Assembly (NCBI GenBank): GCA_032718475.1
Contig: JAUCBJ010004851.1
Location: 1-64,000, forward strand
From: Nemertoderma westbladi
Taxonomy: Eukaryota > Xenacoelomorpha > Nemertodermatida > Nemertodermatidae
Length of the DNA stretch: 64,000 nt
Reading direction: 5' to 3'
Shown here: in pieces, positions 50,910-63,600 of the stretch
How the letters are laid out: each line of letters begins with the position of its first letter
Numbering within the stretch: position 1 is the stretch's first letter
The notes under the pieces: generated by a model
What the model saw: the letters and a program-made list of their open reading frames with translations, nothing else
Database searches by the model: none
What the model was told of the DNA's origin: nothing
Translations under genes and position numbers: made by a program

Positions 50910-51890
50910 TGTAAGGCATTTCGGCAGAATGTAATTTCTTTGAAAAGAATGCGACCGGGCGCCATTCTTTATCTAATTGTTCCAGTACAGCCTCAACACC
51001 AATGTCAGAGGCATCGGTCGTAATTGCAGTATCAGCATTAGCTTGTGGGTGGTAGGGCATGGCTGCATTTGCTAAAAAGCTGTTTTCACAACCGTAAATG
51101 TTTTGTTGTATGATGGGTTCCAGGTGAAATTTTTGGAATTTTGCTTTAAAGCTATATACAAGTGATTTAACACTTCAGATGCATTGGGGATAAAACTGTG
51201 GTAATAATTTACCATGCCTAAAAACTTCTCTAATTCCTTCGTTGTTGCGGGTATTGGGTAGTCTTGCACTGCTTGAACACGCTCTGCTAAAGGTGTTATT
51301 CCATTTTTACTAATATTATGGCCTAGGAATGTTAAATGTGACTTACCCAAGTCACATCTATCCTTGTTGATGACCAATCCATACTCTGCTACTGTAGTCT
51401 CTAAAATCGAATTCGAAGGTGCTGCTTATGTTCTAGACGGTTGCAACTAGCTACAAGTATATCATCCATATAAACGAATATGAAATCTAAATCCCCACAA
51501 ACTCTACGCATAAATCGTTGAAATGTTTGACCTGCATTGCGGAGGCCATATGGAGTGCGGGTGAATTCAAATAACCCAAATGGGGTTGATATGGCAGTTT
51601 TTGGTATGTCTTCTTGCGCAACAGGTATTTGTCGATAAGCACGGACTAGGTGAATTTTACTGAATATTGTTTTACCTGCTAGGTTCGCCGTGAAGTCTTG
51701 TATATGCGGACTTGGATATCTATCGGGTACTGTGGCATCATTTAAACGTCTATAGTCCCCGCATGGGCGCCATTCACCAGGTTTTTGTTTGGGGGTCATG
51801 TGCAACGGTGATGACCATTGACTAGATGAAGGGCGTATAATGCCTAGATTTCACATCTGTTGGAATTCTTCCTTGGCGACTGAAAGTTTC
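50863..51890 (-). pseudogene. Ty3/gypsy reverse transcriptase and RNase H start
   Basis: 51401-51805 encodes [27 protein letters not shown] (catalytic Asp replaced by His in the usual K-x-D-L motif), [10 protein letters not shown] and the [11 protein letters not shown] catalytic box. 51072-51377 is the thumb (FLGHNISKNGITP, KELEKFLGMVNYYHSFIP). 50863-51060 begins RNase H (ITTDASDIGVEAVLEQ). Frameshifts divide the three. Confidence 0.85.
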
Positions 51891-52113
51891 TCTGGTGATA
51901 GGTGTCTTGGTTTGCTGTGAATGGGTGCTCCTACAGTCTCTATGTGGTGTTCAACGTCATGTCTTAGCTTTGATTCACGAAATGTCATTTCTGTTAATGA
52001 AGGGAATTCTAGGAGTAATTCATTGCATTCATTAGAATCGCAGATGAAGCTTAACCCATATGCCTTTATCGAATGCGATATTTTACCGGGAATGTGGGTG
52101 TAAGTCTTTGCAT

Positions 52114-52566
52114 CTACTGTATGAGGCTAGAATGTCTCAAATCGATGAGCAGTCCGAAATTACTAAAAAAATCTGCGCCCAATATTGGTTGTGACACATT
52201 GGCGATAACAAATTTCCAAGTTAATTGTTGCGGTAACCCTAAATTGAGTGTTAGGGTTTTGTTGCCATATGTATCAATGGTTCTTCCATTAGCAGCAACA
52301 AGTTGTGATGTAGAGGTATCCTCTTTGGTGAGTAGTTTATCGGCATATTTTGCAGGTAGGACACTAATGGCCAAACCAGAGTCTACAAGAAACCGGTATC
52401 CTGATCGCTTATCTAACACGTAGAACAAGCAGCTGCATCGGCCAGCAGACGTTGCCGCATTTATTTGCTGCTGGCCCTCGCATTTCCCTGTGTATTCGGG
52501 AGTGCCGCAGCGCATGGAGGTGTGCAGTTTTTGGCGATTTTCCCAAATCGCTGATGATACCAACAA
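52114..52566 (-). pseudogene. Ty3/gypsy aspartic protease
   Basis: Contains LDKRSGYRFLVDSGLAISVL; the active-site triplet is DSG, and GADFFSNFGLLID is the C-terminal protease signature. This type of protease is typical of CsRn1-like elements. Frame breaks separate it from Gag upstream and reverse transcriptase downstream. Confidence 0.82.
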
Positions 52567-53245
52567 TATTCTGGTTGACGCGCATTATTATTGGTCCTTG
52601 TGAACATCCTTGGTTTCTGTCCAGGTGGCCCTGTCCATGAAGTTGGTCTACTAAACGTGGTGTTTAAATTTGTGGTCACTTGTTCGTTTCTGCCAACGTC
52701 GTAGTCGGTTGAGGAGACTGAATCTTTATGGGGGTTTGACACAGTGCACCCATCAATAATATCGTAGCTATTAAGGCAAGTTCACCAAGGGGCATTTTCG
52801 AGGCCAATAATACTAATCCCATATCTTTCGGTAGTCGATTGAGAAAGAGCTCAAGTAATAGTTCATCAGAGGTTGTGTCGCCTAGTTGCTTTTCCATATC
52901 ACGTAGCATCTGCGACGGTTTTCTGTCACCAAGGTGCTCTGCTGAAAGCAGTTTTTGAAGCTCTTGGTGGCGTGTTGGGGCGAACCTTTCAATTAATGCG
53001 GTTTTCAAACCTTCATATGGATTCGGTTTCGGTGGATTTTTAATAACATCTCTGATGTACCGCGCTACATCGGGAGGTAATGCAGCGACAATGTGGTCAA
53101 ATCGCGTTTGTTGGACTGTGATTCGTCTTGCTCGAAATTGTGCCTCCACTTGAAGGAACCAAAGTTCAGGATCGTCACTCCAAAAGGGTGGAATTTTAAT
53201 ACTTACGGCGTTAACTGTTGGTGTTGGAGCTTCATTGTCGGACAT
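52461..53245 (-). pseudogene. Ty3/gypsy Gag
   Basis: The 52676-53245 ORF (189 residues) starts at an ATG close to the 5' LTR and has the capsid-like segments IPPFWSDDPELWFLQVEAQF and PYEGLKTALIERFAPT. A shifted frame (52461-52742) supplies the zinc-binding CWYHQRFGKIAKNC, a variant CCHC knuckle (C-x2-H-x8-C) common in CsRn1-type Gag. Confidence 0.82.
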
Positions 53246-53299
53246 GTTGCTAAGTTCTTGTGTAATATATTACTTGCGTCGGTTTCGTTGTGTTCCGTA

Positions 53300-53315
53300 G
53301 TCGTCCGGGTCACCA
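53300..53315 (-). promoter_or_regulatory. Primer-binding site, tRNA-Trp-like
   Basis: On the minus strand TGGTGACCCGGACGAC starts three bases after the LTR. It is close to the complement of a tRNA-Trp 3' end, the primer known for CsRn1-type elements. Confidence 0.6.
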
Positions 53316-53318
53316 ATT

Positions 53319-53561
53319 TGTAGCGGTATCAACAGCAGGAATATATGTAGCTTAATAAAAGTGCAATTAACGCAATTAATCGAAAAGATTTATTTAGTCG
53401 TATATTTAATAAATGTTATTTAATGTATATAAAATCTCTTGCCAAAGATGATATACAGTACGCACAAAATACCAATGGAATAGTGCAACCAGCTTATACT
53501 CATATTGCACGCACGTACATTGAGCTAAGGAAGTTTGAATGTCGTTCATGCAATATTAATG
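53319..53561 (-). repeat. 5' LTR of the Ty3/gypsy element, outer end missing
   Basis: Matches the two halves of the other LTR (31177-31347 and 32500-32580). Homology stops at about 53561, so roughly 50-70 bases of the outer LTR end are replaced by other DNA and no TSD can be read. Confidence 0.75.
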
Positions 53562-53782
53562 CCACAGGAACAACATTACGCTGCACAGTCGCCAAAACTT
53601 CCTCCAACTGCGTCCATATCGGTTGAGCTGTTGGTTATGAGGGAGGCAGTGGGTGAGGGTAAAATGCTGCCTCGACTGGTTCATCGCATTTGCATGAATG
53701 TCCCCACACAAAAGTTCTCTGCGAGACAATTCAACTGATCCAAGGTAGCTGTTGTTACAAAAAATAAATATAATAAATAGGC

Positions 53783-54056
53783 CTAAGTCCCGTTCTCTGA
53801 CTGTCGTTTAATAAAAACGTACATATCAACTTTCTGGCTGAAGGAGAATGACTTCAGTTTATTTTCTATATTGATATTCCCATCGAGTTCATTAAAACTT
53901 GGAATAACATCACGTTCGTATAGTGTGTCTAACTGTCTCTGTTCAACTGGTAAGGTTTTACGTGGAGTTGGAGGAGGAGATGGAACACAAGAAGAAGGAA
54001 CGCCTGGAAAGTGAAAGGGCGGAACCGTTGGCCTGAGTGAACCGCCAGGCTGCCAT
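53783..54056 (-). CDS. Possible terminal exon of an unknown gene
   Basis: An open minus-strand frame without an ATG gives about 90 residues, from WQPGGSLRPTVPPFHFP through a Pro-rich PSPPPTPRKTLPVEQRQ to LYERDVIPSFNELDGN, ending VFIKRQSENGT and a stop at 53783-53785. The composition looks protein-like and the frame ends cleanly. A weak acceptor-like CAG precedes it near 54050. No family is recognised. It could equally be a transposon fragment. Confidence 0.25.
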
Positions 54057-54233
54057 TAACCTTCTTATGTGGAATTGACTCGGGTAATCACGGCCCAGCG
54101 GCCAGTGGTCGATACATAAAACTGCAGAGTCGCCGTATTTAAATGGCGAACCGTCGCTCTCACCGCGTCGTGGTAGAGCATCACAATCCATTGCTCTCTT
54201 TCACGTTTCACGTGAGGCAAGCGGAGGGAGCTT

Positions 54234-55146
54234 CCCAGTGAAAAGTGCGCAAGCGTTTCGCTAAGCATGCAACGCAGGCGTATCTGATGTGATTCCCAAG
54301 AGTTATAGCCCGACCTTTACCACAAGCGATCTACTTGAGTTATGTCACATAAATATCGCAACAACTTGCGTTAAGTGAAATAAAAATCACAACAACTTGC
54401 ATCCAGTCGCATAAAACTCACATGCGATTCACTTACGACTTTCAAGTGTCATGACGCATAAATATCGCAAAAATCTACTGGTTGTGATTTTTGTGTAATA
54501 TATTGAGACCTTTTGTGACAGAAAATATGATACAGTAGTTGAATTTTCCACTACTGTTTGATACTATGGGCTTCCATATCATCTGCCTACTGTACTTACC
54601 TTACATTACATTACACTCTCTAGACATAGAACATTAGACATGCTGTATGAATCAATAGTAGAAATGGTTGGTTATATAAAGGATAATAGAAATAGATTAG
54701 AATAACCATGATACACTTTTAACTATTCCCTATAATTTTAAATTCTATAAAATATATTAATATAATCTCTGTATTCGACAGCCATATTAGATAATTCATA
54801 TTCATCAATTTTTTATTTTAAAACTATTTTATTTCTTGATAGGCAACTTTATTTTAATTAATAATCTTTAGTGGAATTAAATTCATGCGATTCGCATTGG
54901 GAATTAACGCATGATAATCTCATGGTGTAAAACATGCATAAAATAAGCGTTAAATGAGGTGTGATTCCCATGCGATTTACATGCACGGAATCATATGCGT
55001 AAAATAAGTTGTGAATCGCATGCGTGGAATCGCTTCCCTATTTTACATGCGAATCACAAGAGTTTTATCGCTATTTATTGAGCCGCAATAAAAACGCATG
55101 ACGCTTTAAAATCACTTGTAATACGCATGCGCATTTTTCACTGGGG
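54234..55146. mobile_element. MITE of about 0.9 kb
   Basis: Inverted ends CCCAGTGAAAARTGCGCAWG at 54234 and, on the reverse strand, at about 55146. The interior repeats GCGATT/AATCGC, CGCATGAC and CACAAC words many times in both orientations, mostly near the two ends. No ORF. The superfamily is unclear; CAGTG inside the end resembles hAT, but no 8-base duplication was found. Confidence 0.65.
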
Positions 55147-56540
55147 TAGGTACGATACGAGTCGGGTTACCAACATAATTCCCATTGTGGCCATATACAC
55201 AACAGTGCTTACTCATAATCACCCATAATATGTGAGTGACAATGCAGAATACACTGCACTAACTAAAGCTCTTTTTTTCTCTTCTTTTTTAAATCACCTA
55301 CTTTTGAAAATTTCATCAAAAATAGGTTTTTTCGGTTTTTTTAGTTTAATGTACTATAAATCAGGGCTACTTCTATACACAAGGACTTGGGACAACTTTT
55401 GCCCAATATTTTCTTGATCAACATAAACACTGTTTGTCAGCAATTAATTCTGTAATTAATTAATTAATAATTAATTTTTGTACTAACTGTAGAGTGCTGT
55501 ACTACTGTATAGAGCATTAATAGGAGATTCTAACAGTATACATTTTATAGCTGTAGGCCTATTGTGCTAATGCAAATTATACACATGCATCCTCTATCAT
55601 AAAATATGTTCAAATCATATTAATTACAGAATTATGTAATATCTATATACAGATATAACTGTATAATACAAAACCTTAAAAAACCTTTCGGTTTTTTTAA
55701 AAAACTTAACAAGAAATGGATTTTTTGACCCCGAAAACCTTACAGTGGATTATTTTGTTTTGCATTTATTATAACCGGGGCTGTATTCCTGAATTTCCAG
55801 CTTCCGTTTAATGTTTTGGTTAGAAAATGTCGGCCGTCATGTACCTGGCAGTCTACTGCAATCAGTTATTGACTCAACAAAAACCACTCCACTTGAATCT
55901 CCGCCCTCGAAAACCTATAGTGCATGGTTTCCCTTATTTATAGCCACAATAACATGGGGAATCAAATATCATAAAAAATTACCCCGTTACCATGGCAACA
56001 GAACGACGTGATATGACCATGAAAATGTCAGAAATGGATTTCTCGACCCCGAAAACCCTATAATGGACTATTTTGTTTTACATTTAAAGCCGGTTTAGTA
56101 TGAGAACTGAATGGACCCCGCTAGCGGGGGCTTACTTTTAGCTCTGGCAGTCCTGTAGTAGAGTAGTCAGCTTGGTTTTAACTGAATCGCTAAATACAAT
56201 AATAGTGTTTTGGTAATAGGCCCACTACTGTAGGCCTACTAATGGAAATGACTCTCTTCTTCAGGCTAAAACTATAAGGAACTCTCTGACTCTAACTAAC
56301 CGAAAGACTAATTGGTCAAACATACGCCTATTGAGATTGTGATTGAGATTTATTTATACCGAGTTGGTCGTACACATTAATTATAACAATAATAATTGCA
56401 TTATATTTAATTCACAGTGGTAAGCATTTTATAATTTAAAAATTTGCATTAAAGGGATTTAGTTTTTGAGTGTAGATAGTGCACTGATAGTAGTTGACAG
56501 TAGCCGAAGCTACAGTAGTTTTGTCAACAAAAATAAGCAC
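55147..56540. other. Intergenic with a dispersed direct repeat
   Basis: A segment of about 55 bases containing GAAATGGATTT, GACCCCGAAAACC and ATTTTGTTTT(G/A)CATTTA occurs at 55714-55770 and again at 56030-56083. A fragment of the 62-base unit is at 55805-55835. No gene is supported. Confidence 0.45.
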
Positions 56541-56544
56541 AACT

Positions 56545-57172
56545 AGATGGATTGGCTGAGTTGCTGGTTGATAAAAGATAATGGAGTAGGTTAACTAGAC
56601 CAGGTAGACTCTCGGGTTCAAAGGTCACATCAGCGGCGACAATAATATTATATACATCTCTGTCAACCGTTTGATCGTAACTAGACAAACTCAAATCAAG
56701 GGGCTACACTCTTATGTACAATCATTTTGAAGCTGATGACTCTGTTTGCATTGAGAAGACTTCGAGTTGAGGCAGTTAATGCGAATATTCTCGCGTAAAT
56801 TCTCCAGAACGTTTACGTTCGCGTCCGTAAACGTGTACCCCGTAGGAAGTGACGTCATACACGTAATTGTATCGGACAAACCCGCGCCGCAACCCAACTC
56901 TAGGGTTCCTTTACCATCCGTTAGATGGAATCGCCATCTCAACCACTCCGTCAGCGAGAATCCCGCGGGCCAGCTAACAAACCCGGTAGTTCCCGCAGAA
57001 AGGGTGACAATGTTCTCGCGAATAGTCACGCAGCAGTCGTAGGGTAAAACGTAAGTCCGGAAGCAGCTGGTATGCGAATCGGGTCGAGCCATAAGTGGAG
57101 AGAATCTTTCATACACCATGTCGCTAACTTCGGTAACATTATTAATGAGAAAGCAAGTTCTCGAGGGTGGGA
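56545..57172 (-). pseudogene. EEF2KMT pseudogene
   Basis: Homologous to 17100-17750 of the intact gene. The longest open part (56712-57176) keeps the FRTYVLPYDCCVTIREN block and the SAM-binding ELGCGAGLSD. There is an internal deletion of about 20 bases near 57150, and 56545-56710 continues the match in another frame through the VAADVTF region. Both ends of the gene are missing, so it is a fragment. It has no poly(A) or TSD to prove retroposition. Confidence 0.82.
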
Positions 57173-57176
57173 ACAC

Positions 57177-57948
57177 AGTAGGAATACCTTAGTTGGGGTA
57201 TCCCAGTAACGTGGTTACCGGGATATTCAGCCATGACCGGGATAATTTTGATAAAATGGTAAGACAGTTTAAGGGATTGCAAATAACTACACACAATACC
57301 AAACAGGATAATTTAAAATCGAAGATTTATTGTAAAATAAATCCCCATCCTATTGTAAAATTGTTTTATACTATAGAACATTTAGTAGTGAAACTTATTT
57401 ATCCTATTGTAAAATTTTCATATTTTGGGGTTTTCTCTTTCATCTGATACAGAATTTAATGGATATTTCAAATACTGTAATACAGTAAAACGGCTTGGCG
57501 AGATCTTTTTTAAATCTTGAGTTATCGCTGCAATCACCTCAGACCTAACAACAGTTAGACAACAATCCGGCCTACCAATTATTTATACAATCTGAGCAGG
57601 CTTACACGCCTTCTGCTCAATATTACACTTACAGATAAATAAAACTGACAGAAATAAGTAAAATCCCAATAAAAACCAGGGCTGCAGTCCCCGATTTAAT
57701 ATTAAGACCTACCGGTATATAATTATCACAATCGAAATAATACTGCTGTACCTGTAAGTACCGGCCCGGATCAGGCGTACAGTTTACCGTCCTACCGGTA
57801 CTTTATTGCCTACGGCGCAATAAAGAAACTTGAAATCTATTAATGTTCGCGCTTTTAGACCTTTAGCAGTTTAACCTGCCAATTTTAGTTGTCCTCTTGT
57901 TTATAAATCGACTTTAGCCCTTTACCAATTACCTGGTGTACTGAAGTT
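57177..57948. other. Intergenic, no gene seen
   Basis: AT-rich. An ACCGGTA-rich patch lies at 57705-57810. ORF 57193-57447 has no recognisable features. Confidence 0.45.
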
Positions 57949-59627
57949 ACATCAGCCAGTGCCGGATTAACCTTAAGGCATATAAGGCACGTGCCTTAAG
58001 GCCAGCCGAAAATACGGGCCATTTTTTCTCAGCGAGTCATTCCTGTGAAAATAATATTTTAATCTGAAAAGTCCACATTTTTTCTCACTAAAATTTGTAG
58101 AAAACAGAGCAAGAAAGTGCTTCTTTCGACTACTCTCTATCCCTAAATTTGTGATAGAAAGTGCAAAATTCTAGCTCAGTCGACCGACAGGTGCTGTTTT
58201 ATTACTTCGAGACCTAATGGCAGGGAAATAATAAAACAAGGGCAGTAAAACTTTAAAGTGCTAATTATGAACAATGGATAATTTTATTTTATTTATTTGT
58301 GGGCAATTATTTGTAGTTATGCTCTTAAACTTTCTAGAACAACCAAATAATGACGTGGTGGTGACATACTGGAAACACTGTACATAGTAAATGTATGGCG
58401 TGGAGATATGGTAGTGCGAAATTTTTTTTTTTACCGGAAACGAGTTTTATAAATATAGGCCCTAATAGATAAAAAAGGATAAATTATGTAGTAGTAGATA
58501 AAATAGTTGTTGATAAAATAGTTGTTGATAAAAAAAACGCGTCAGAAATAACTTTTTGTTACTAATTTAATTTAATTTAACCGAAATTCAGATGTTCTGC
58601 CCTCGTGTATTAAATTTTGCATTCGATGGCGTTTTAGGTGCAATTTCTGCAAAACCTAAAACTCTCGGACAGCATAATTGAATTTGGTTAAAATAAAATT
58701 AGTGACAAATAGTGCTTATTTCCGAGACTGTTCTCTTATAGAAGATCATTACTTTATTAGAGCACAAGCCCACAATTTTGGTGTGTTATATTTCTCAGCA
58801 AGTCCTGTAAAGATAAGTACCGTGCAAAACCTACAGAAAATAAATACCACATTTTATTCAAAATTGCGATACGATCATTTTGTAGTTTGATAGAAAGGCT
58901 TTCATAAGGTAACATTTAATTATTTTTGACCAAAAAACTGCTCTTCAACAACATAATATAAAATGCTGATATTTATTTTATTTTCATAGAAAATAGCCTA
59001 CATATCTAGGTTCATTTTACCAAAGTCTTGGACCAAGAACTTCAATGCAGGTGGTATTACAGATCCTTAAACATGAGCTAATTTACATATAAATGTCTCA
59101 AAATTTATAGAATTTTTGAAATAAACCGACCTGCTCAAAAAGTGCCATATTTTTCGAATAAACGGCTTATGAAGCTCTCTATACTCAGTTTCCGTAGTAT
59201 ATAAAAGATCACATATCATTGTGTTAAGTATTCAGAATAGTAACTTAATAAATAAAACAAATAGATTTGGGGTAATGGTCCCATTAATATATTAAAAATT
59301 AAAGCTAGAGAAATTGTACCAAAACCATTACACTTTTTATAGCAAAGGCTTTATAGGCATAATATGCCGTTCAGTAATGTTAAAAATTCTTGATGAAAAC
59401 TATTTGTGCAAAGTACTTATAATTAAAGTACTTAGTAGTTATTTGCACGCAGTCATCCAACGAAAATACTTTATATTTCCTTCGCAACATTTTCACAATT
59501 TCAGTTGTTTTTAGCAGCTTTTTCTTTTGAAAGGGTTTGCGGAAAAATTATATCTTCGGGCCATTTTTGGAAATTACTAAAATGTGCCTTAGGGCCACCA
59601 GAGGCTTAATCCGGCACTGACATCAGC
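57949..59627. mobile_element. hAT-type non-autonomous transposon
   Basis: CAGTGCCGGATTAA begins at 57957 and its inverted copy ends at 59619. ACATCAGC at 57949-57956 and 59620-59627 is a perfect 8-base TSD. Both features are diagnostic of hAT elements. The 1.66 kb interior is AT-rich; its ORFs (58678-58890, 59314-59514) do not resemble a transposase. Confidence 0.92.
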
Positions 59628-60680
59628 CGAAGCCAGTCCGTGCGCGGCGTATGACCCACGGTGTGGGAGACTGGATTCGGATTGCAGTGTAGACCTACTG
59701 TATTATTCGATTGATCGCTACTATATAATTTCTGACAAATATATTTACTTTCGGGGAAATATTAACAGTTCCTTTATGACGTGGCGCTCTAAGTATAAAA
59801 ACAGAGTTATGACTTATACTAATCACAACTAGATGGCCACAGAGTTTCGTAAATAGCGCATTCTTTAGGAGATGCTTTATTAACCTTCACACTACTTCAC
59901 ACTACTTTACACTAGTTCGCACTAATCTGCCGACCATCACTGAATTTGATCATATATAAGGAGAATTGCAACTGACACACGTAGGGATTATGAAATAGCA
60001 TTTAATGCACACTAAAACCACTGTAATGTAAGTCGCAATTGCTACCGGTAAACCTGTTCCTCTAACCTTTAGTAATCAATAAGATTGAGGGGTTTATGAT
60101 TATTTATCGGTATTCTCCAAATAATAACATCAATATCCATTAATATAACAACAATTAATACTATAAAACAGAAGTAAAACAGTGCGGTGAAATGAGTTGT
60201 TCAGAGTCAGGTGAAAATTATAATGCATGAAATGTGTATCCAAGGTTAATAGATTTACGTTCTTATAACCAAGGACATCTGATGTTCCTAGGCCAAAGTC
60301 TGAAACTTCCGTACAGAAGCACAGAATTCTGAGTTGTTCTGATTCTCAGAAAATAGTAAACAAAGAGCATAATGCATTGCGCGAGTTTCCATAGGTTTCT
60401 GTTAGCCGTAAAGTGAAAATTGCTCTGATTGGCTGAATAAGACAGAACAAAGAACTTCCAAGTACACAAAGAATCAGCTGACAGATTTCGTCATCTTGGT
60501 TCTAATTCCTTCCCATCGCGTAGTGGGATAATTTTAGGGCTATTTTAGAGTATTCTGCGCATTGCGTAAAAATGACTTGTTATGTCTGGAAAAGCTTTTA
60601 CACTGCTCCCATAAAATGGGATTTAAGTCTATAAAATATAAAAAATCACAGTTTCTAAAATACAAAAATACTCTAAACTA
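59628..60680. other. Intergenic, no gene seen
   Basis: No supported coding sequence, RNA gene or transposon ends. The region lies just beyond the 3' end of the minus-strand zinc-knuckle relic and may contain its untranslated tail. Confidence 0.4.
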
Positions 60681-63600
60681 TTAGTCCTTCTTTCGTGAAC
60701 GGCGTTTACGAAGTTTTTTGAGGCTAGTAAGAGTCCTTTTCTCTTTCGGGCGAGCCACTTTACTAGGAGGGCTATAACTCCTGGGTGAGGGGTGCAATAC
60801 AATTGCATCGGAAGGTTTTGGATTACGGTCGGTGTATCCGCCGGTCGAGGTACCTGGTTGATCGATATCAACCTCAGTAGAACGAGGTCGAACAACCTTT
60901 AGAGCGCGTTTCAGGACAGCAGCTTTTACTGGTACCTGTCGGGTCGTTTGCACGAGAGCGGTAGGTTGACCGTGAGTAGTGAGAAATTTCCTCGGTTTGA
61001 TGGTTCTTTCCAACTCGCATTGTCTGGCTCTATATTCATATGGTCATCTATGAACTTCTTGTAGCTCTGGATGCGAGTTTATGAACAAGTCACCATATTC
61101 CGGATCTTGACGGATGAAGTTGATCAAGTTATAGGAATTCAGTTTGTTAGGATTAATATTCCTAAGGTACTTGCGAACAAATTTAGTTGAAATATTCTCG
61201 CCAACACGCTTCATCAGCTCGTAGCTAGGAGTGCGAGATTTTTGCTCGACAGAAGCAAAAAGATAGGGGTGAAACGCATAGACTCCTTCATAAGCATGTC
61301 CAGGATAGTATCGATGACGTGATTCGCAATGGAGATCCGCGTTAACTTCCCAAGCTCTGATATAACACAGGGCAACCATTTCGTCTACGCTTTCTAGATC
61401 TCGGTTGAAAGGGCAATCGAAACTTGCGTGTCCTTTAAACTGACAATGATGACATTAAGTAATAAATTGAGGACAGACTGCGAAGATGTGTAGATTATTG
61501 AGTCTACAATACGCACAATAAATCTCCATAGCAGGTTGATCTTTAAAGTAGGACCAGGGTACGCTGGAGTCCACCGTGTAAAGTGATCTCGTGATGCGCA
61601 TAATCGGCAACGTTTCCTAGAAACATAATTGGCATGCCGATAATCGTATGCTGTGAGACATTGTGGACCTTGATACCATTCCAGCACGTAATCATTGTCA
61701 CTGCTCCTGGGCGCTCTGGGTTGAATCTCCTCGGACTCTAAGCAAATTGGTTCATCTTCCAATTGCATAGCTGAGGTAGGTGTAGCTGTTTCTTCAAGTG
61801 AACCCATTGTTTGAACTTCCACAATAGAATAACCCGTGGGAATTCGGGGTCTTTGTATGACAGATGAATGTAAGTTCTGTATACAAACGTCCTTAAAAAT
61901 AGCGAATCCAGCGCTGTCCAACTTCTCAGCAGCTGAGTCTCTTAAGCTGAGCTTGGTTAAAGCGCGGTCTTTGAGCTGACTATCCACATTGTGGAACGGA
62001 GTCAGAAAACGCCTAAAGCATTCAAATCGGATGAATTTATTGTGTTCATCTAGCTTGGCGAGTTTGGTTCCAAGCAGTAAGGGATGAGCGCGTATAGTGC
62101 GTCTTCACACATCGGCTAGCCAACCGGCAAGTGCGGCGTTCTCGAAGATAGTGTATATAGCTAATGAGAGGCGGAGTGGAACACTCATAAAGCTATAGTT
62201 GACGCCAGGTGCGGTTAATGGTCCGTCAAAGTATAATCGAGAATAATGATCTCCATATACTTGTTGGTAGCTGACAGGGTTTCTGACTTTGAAATTCCAT
62301 CCGTATTCTTGGATGTCCGATAGAGGTTCGTTGTACTTTATTGATTCCGCTTGATGTAGCATACATAGTTCGGAAGAAGCCTCGACCTTCTGCCCATGGC
62401 GCAATCAGCTGGGTATCTACAAAAGGATATGGGATATTCTCCATATTTCTGAAGTCATTTTGGTGATCTCCATAAACATCTGAGCCGATTTTAAGGATTC
62501 TCTCGTCAAACAGCATCTCGAGCACTGGCTGGGGTAGCATCGATCCATTTATACCCATGGCCAGTTTGCGCTCGGTATCGGTAACATAACGCTGCACGAG
62601 TTCGAATTGTCCATGTCGGAGTTTCTTTTGTATCTCGGTGAGAGTCTCAAAAGAATAATCGATCACGTCGGAACACGCTCGAGTAAACACATGGGTAGAA
62701 CCAGCTAGTCCACGTATGTGTATTATTCGCGTAGTTCCCAGTTCTCCAACCGGAAGGCTACCTTCGTTATCGTAAGTGACAACTCCATACATTTCGATAA
62801 CATTAAGAGTTTCGTTCCACTCTTTGGTGGTGTTTTCTATGGTCATACCCACTGGATGCCATAAGGTGGCACATTCACTTGCGTTACGTAGATCGCTATA
62901 CTTCAGATAATGTGTAGTATAAGTCTCTGCATCTCCATATCGCTGTATTCTCTCTTCCTCGAATAATACATCGAGATTCCAATGGACTAATCGAGTTTTA
63001 ATAAATCCATCGAGATTATACTGAGGCATTATGTCCTTTTATATTCTTGAAACATTATAAGGTTTTCTGAATGAGTTTACTTTAACCAATTGATCTACAT
63101 GTTTCTGTAGTTGTTCGAGTTCGACAAGATCTAGGGGGTTTATCAGTGGTAGAAACCTTAAACTGTGTGTAGTATCTTCTGGTTTCACCATATAATATTG
63201 AGTTAAATTGACATAATAGGGGTGGTCTTTGATCCCATAAAATGAGTTCGGTAAAGGTCTAGCGCGTAGGTTGACCTCGTGTACCATACAACGGACAAGA
63301 TCCGCTCGATTGTCTGGAGGTTCAACGAGTATACCGTCGACACGAGCCGCCTCGATTGGCGGACATTGTAACATAGGAGCGTCAGCGATAAGATCTCTAG
63401 ATCTTAAGTTGATATCAACCGGTTGGGGTTGTACCGTGGCGAAGAGTTTGTCTCCGAAATTGGGAACCATCGAAGGATGAATGATGGTTTTGGAATAGAG
63501 ATCAGTCATAAGGATTTGACTTCTGGCTGGGCTAAAGCTCTTCTTCTCTTTTATCCATTTCGATGTGCTTCTCCTCTAGCTGATTTTCTTCCGCTTGTCG

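Larger units (their letters stand above)
31177..53561 (-). mobile_element. Ty3/gypsy (CsRn1-like) element, heavily interrupted
   Basis: A minus-strand LTR retrotransposon whose LTRs lie at about 31177-32631 (3', itself interrupted) and 53319-53561 (5', outer end truncated). Gag, protease, reverse transcriptase, RNase H and integrase fragments are read from 53245 down to 50164 and continue at 33675-33190 beyond an inserted LINE. The site next to the 5' LTR resembles the tRNA-Trp primer site used by CsRn1-type elements. It is the oldest layer of the nest; all its genes are broken. Confidence 0.82.

Noticed and set aside
56712-57176. A second functional EEF2KMT gene
   Set aside because: It lacks both ends, carries an internal deletion and shifts frame.
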